Origin: Spirogloea muscicola
Lineage: Eukaryota > Streptophyta > Zygnematophyceae > Spirogloeales > Spirogloeaceae
Assembly: GCA_009602725.1 (NCBI GenBank)
Contig: WELB01000007.1
Location: 7,032-35,801, forward strand
Direction of reading: 5' to 3'
Length of the DNA: 28,770 nt
The position numbers were made by a program, and so were the translations under genes. The notes under the pieces were generated by a model, which searched no databases, was not told the origin of the DNA, and was given only the letters and a program-made list of their open reading frames with translations. Shown here piece after piece: positions 26,301 through 28,770 of the stretch (position 1 is the stretch's first letter; each line of letters starts with the position of its first letter).

Positions 26301-28213
26301 CTCCTTGGTGCTGGACTTGATAACTTCCTTGAGCGTCGACAGAACCACCGCCTCATCGACGGGCTTGGGCGCAGTGAACTTGCCCTCGCCTCCCACACGG
26401 ACGAGTGTGGCATGGGCCTTGGCTGCCACCTGCCTGCACTCGGGATCAGACACCTCCTTGCTCATCTTCTCCAAGCCAGGGAGGAGCTTCGGCAGGAAGG
26501 GGGCGGCGTCTGCGGGGTTGTCCACAAGCTGCATGACACCGGGAGCAACTTGGCTTGTTCAGTCACAAGAACCCCAGAGGTGGCTAGACTCCATAACCCA
26601 AGGTGGTATACTATTCTGTCTTCCAAGGAAACAACACACGTTGATGGGTTAGGCTCACCTTGCTCATGTTGTCAATGATGACAGCTGTCTTTCTCTTGAT
26701 AGCAACAGCGCGCTCGTTCATGCCTCGGGCCAACAGGGGCACCATGATTGACAGGGTGGGGGCTTCCACAGTCTGTCCATCATGCAAAAAGACTTATTCA
26801 TCAGATTAATCCATGTCTGTGGGACAAATGACTCAGTACAAGTTTGTGAGAGATGTGAGACCGCTGCCAAATAGGTATTCTCTCACACAGTATAAAGTCC
26901 TCCCTTGTTCTATGGTGAAGCAACAACTCTCTACATATATATAAGCAGATTCAGAGGCATTTATTTTTTTTGTAGGAAACAGCATCTCCAACATATACAA
27001 GGAATCAATTTGCTGCAAGATGACATCCTTGCGTAGAAGACATACCTGAACGAAAGTGGTTGCAGAGAGCTTGTGAACACACTCAGGAACCTCGGCAGGC
27101 CGAGCAATACAGCTGATAACAGCTGGGACAAAGGGATCGATATCCTTGTTCCCAACCACACTGGTGACAGCCTTCATAGCAACAACAGCTGCTGTTGTGA
27201 CCTGCTCCTTTGTGTCGTGGAAGCACTCAGAGACAACAGGAACAATCTCAGGCAGGCAAGCTGCCAATTGTCGGGGGGCGTTCTTTGACAAGAGTTCCAG
27301 GAGCTCAAGTGCAAGGGACTTCTGCTGCCACGACTTGGTGTACTCCATGTTCTCAAGAAGGACAGGAACCACAATTTTGGTGGCATGTGGAGAGATGATC
27401 TCGAATAGCTTAGTCACAGCAGAGTTTGCCAAAGTCTGCACGGGCTTTGACTGCACATGCCAACATACCAACTTCGATGAGAAGCTTGCAACGCACATGC
27501 TCAGACATCTGAAAGCCACGTCGCTGACTGAACACGCATCACACAATATAGCCTCAACTGATGTCACTTCCTTATGTACACAAGCATTCAGATGGTGTGC
27601 ATACCTTGTCACCAAGGCGCTCCATCAAGTTGCGCAGTATGGGCACTACATAGGCCTCGCAGTCACGCTTGCTCTCGCCCTCAAGAAGGCTCACGACAGC
27701 CTGCAGAGCTCCCTCGCGAGCCACAGCTGACTTCTTATCCTCCATAGCGGCTGTCAACCTCTCCAGGACCCCATAAGCCTGCACAAGCCATGATACAAGG
27801 AAGACATGTGAGTTGAAACGTCGGCAACAATCAAAGCCTGAGGCTACAAGACAGGTGTTACAATCATGATATTTCTTACTATTCTTAGATGCATACTTGG
27901 CCGAAAGATGCCCACAGTAGCAGAAGAACGGTAACAGCGAGCAAAGGCACATGTGCATGTCCAAATCACACAATGAAAGGCCATTCTCAGGCCATTTTGT
28001 AAAAGGTTGCACCCAGCACGAAAGAAACACCCGCCTCACCTTAAGAGCTCCGACACCATGGTCTGTGACAAGGGCAGCAAGTTGACCAGCTGCGGCCTTC
28101 TTGTCCTCTGCAGACTTGCTCGTCAGAATCTTCTCCAGCAGGGTACCCACCAACTTGCTCTCCTCACTTTCCACAGCAGAAGGAGCCTGCGCAGCCGGGG
28201 CCTCCTCGGCCAT
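23392..28213 (-). CDS. EF3: Translation elongation factor 3 (eEF3), ABC-F type, 11 exons
   Basis: Ribosome-bound ATPase that in fungi helps eEF1A and releases E-site tRNA. Exons in transcript order: 28213-28040, 27778-27605, 27450-27046, 26772-26659, 26528-26199, 26060-25898, 25767-25531, 25392-25270, 25116-24911, 24769-23809, 23654-23392. They give 3150 nt and 1049 aa, close to the usual ~1044, all GT-AG and in frame. Domains: N-terminal HEAT repeats (about 10-320); four-helix region; ABC1 with GANGSGKST (476-484), [15 protein letters not shown] and [10 protein letters not shown] (585-594); ABC2 with GANGAGKST (721-729), [15 protein letters not shown] (906-920) and [11 protein letters not shown] (927-937). 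A chromodomain-like insertion (about 805-865, YEYEVQWVG) sits inside ABC2, the EF3 hallmark that separates it from GCN20/ABCF proteins. The tail is Lys-rich and ends SDSEEED. The ATG at 28213 is preceded by a likely 5' UTR intron. Introns argue for a cellular rather than chlorovirus origin. Confidence 0.96.
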
Positions 28214-28612
28214 GGCTGGCGGCCTTGAGTGAAAGGACTCTTGACAGCGGAGGGCTTCTGCAAGAAGTGAAGGCGAGTCACGATGAGTGGAGGAACGCAC
28301 TGATTTCAGAGAGCGCCAAATTAAAGCCCGAGGTGTAAAAGCCCATAACGAGAGAGAGAGACACAGCAGTGGCTTCTGACAGTAAGCGAGCCGGAACATG
28401 AAGCTGATTGTACGGTTTCCACAGCAACGACCTCAGCAAAAACTCCAACACTCATACACTTTGCAGAACTGGCACTGCATGCTCCTCGCAGAGCCCTAGA
28501 GCACACCAGACCAAAGACTCTGGTGCAAGGGCAGAGATCCTGATTGAAACCCCGAAGGACGACCTCCTGACACCACCGAGACAAAGGGGAAACGGGATCT
28601 CACAGGAGGAGG
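28214..28612. promoter_or_regulatory. EF3 5' leader and upstream region
   Basis: Reading the minus strand, an acceptor-like CTTCACTTCTTGCAG lies at 28272-28258, so 28257-28214 is probably the last piece of EF3 5' UTR and a leader intron extends upstream. Beyond that I find no conserved protein. The region probably includes the EF3 promoter and perhaps a shared promoter with a gene off the right edge. No TATA box is evident. Confidence 0.4.
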
Positions 28613-28770
28613 ATGGGGCAGTGGTGCAGGAACCGGCAGTCTCCGCAGCAGCGCTGGGGCAAGCGTGAGGGCAGCACCCGCAGGGGCGGCGGCCGCAGGG
28701 GGCGCGCCCGCAGCGGCGGCTACGAGGGGACGCCGAGGCGGCAGCCGCAGCGGCAGGCGGCGGCGGAGGC
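28613..28770 (+). CDS. Possible start of a next gene, cut by the window edge
   Basis: An ATG at 28613 opens a frame of 52 codons that is still open at the window end. It encodes a basic, Arg/Gly/Gln-rich segment (for example TRRGGGRRGRARSGG), which could be an RGG-type or transit-peptide-like N-terminus. The sequence is very GC-rich, so a chance open frame is likely enough, and the opposite strand also has an open Ala-rich frame. No family is recognised. Its only support is the alternating gene order, which predicts a plus-strand gene here. Confidence 0.2.
   Translation, partial: MGQWCRNRQSPQQRWGKREGSTRRGGGRRGRARSGGYEGTPRRQPQRQAAAE

Noticed and set aside
23392-28213. EF3 as part of an integrated chlorovirus-like element
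   Set aside because: Chloroviruses encode EF3-like proteins, but this gene has ten canonical introns and ordinary cellular neighbours, with no viral hallmark genes in the window.

Overview
This is nuclear DNA of a eukaryote with many spliceosomal introns. A chlorophyte green alga is the best fit. The evidence is a plant-type PIE1/SWR1 ATPase with a C-terminal SANT domain, a plant-cytosolic-type aspartate aminotransferase, an EF3-type elongation factor (fungi and some algae), an algal-style Golgi glycosyltransferase, and TGTAA polyadenylation-like motifs near one gene end. The species cannot be named from the sequence alone.

Layout. Positions 1-1500 are nested tandem repeats: a ~134-bp unit, then a 560-bp unit. 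Positions 1590-3080 hold a diverged interspersed repeat family marked by a 38-bp palindrome-bearing core in both orientations. Positions 3081-4170 show nothing recognisable. Five complete or near-complete genes follow in strictly alternating orientation: (1) a zinc-independent MDR oxidoreductase on the minus strand, 6 exons, 370 aa; (2) a type II membrane fucosyltransferase-like glycosyltransferase on the plus strand, 6 exons, ~546 aa; (3) aspartate aminotransferase on the minus strand, 12 exons, ~465 aa; (4) a PIE1/SWR1-type Snf2 ATPase on the plus strand, 11 exons, at least 1679 aa; (5) elongation factor 3 on the minus strand, 11 exons, 1049 aa. A possible next gene begins near the right edge. 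I rebuilt the exon chains by hand from homology, splice signals and codon phase. Every junction used keeps the reading frame.

The genes do not form a pathway. They are housekeeping functions (amino-acid metabolism, chromatin remodelling, translation, Golgi glycosylation, redox) in head-to-head and tail-to-tail pairs, so the two head-to-head pairs probably share promoter regions.

Most worth a second look: (a) a cluster of apparent GC-AG introns, four of about 41; (b) the AspAT/PIE1 head-to-head junction, where both N-termini run into one GGA microsatellite containing an unresolved base and the HSA domain expected of a SWR1 ATPase is not visible; (c) the two-orientation hairpin repeat family at the left end; (d) a full-length EF3 with chromodomain in an apparent alga.
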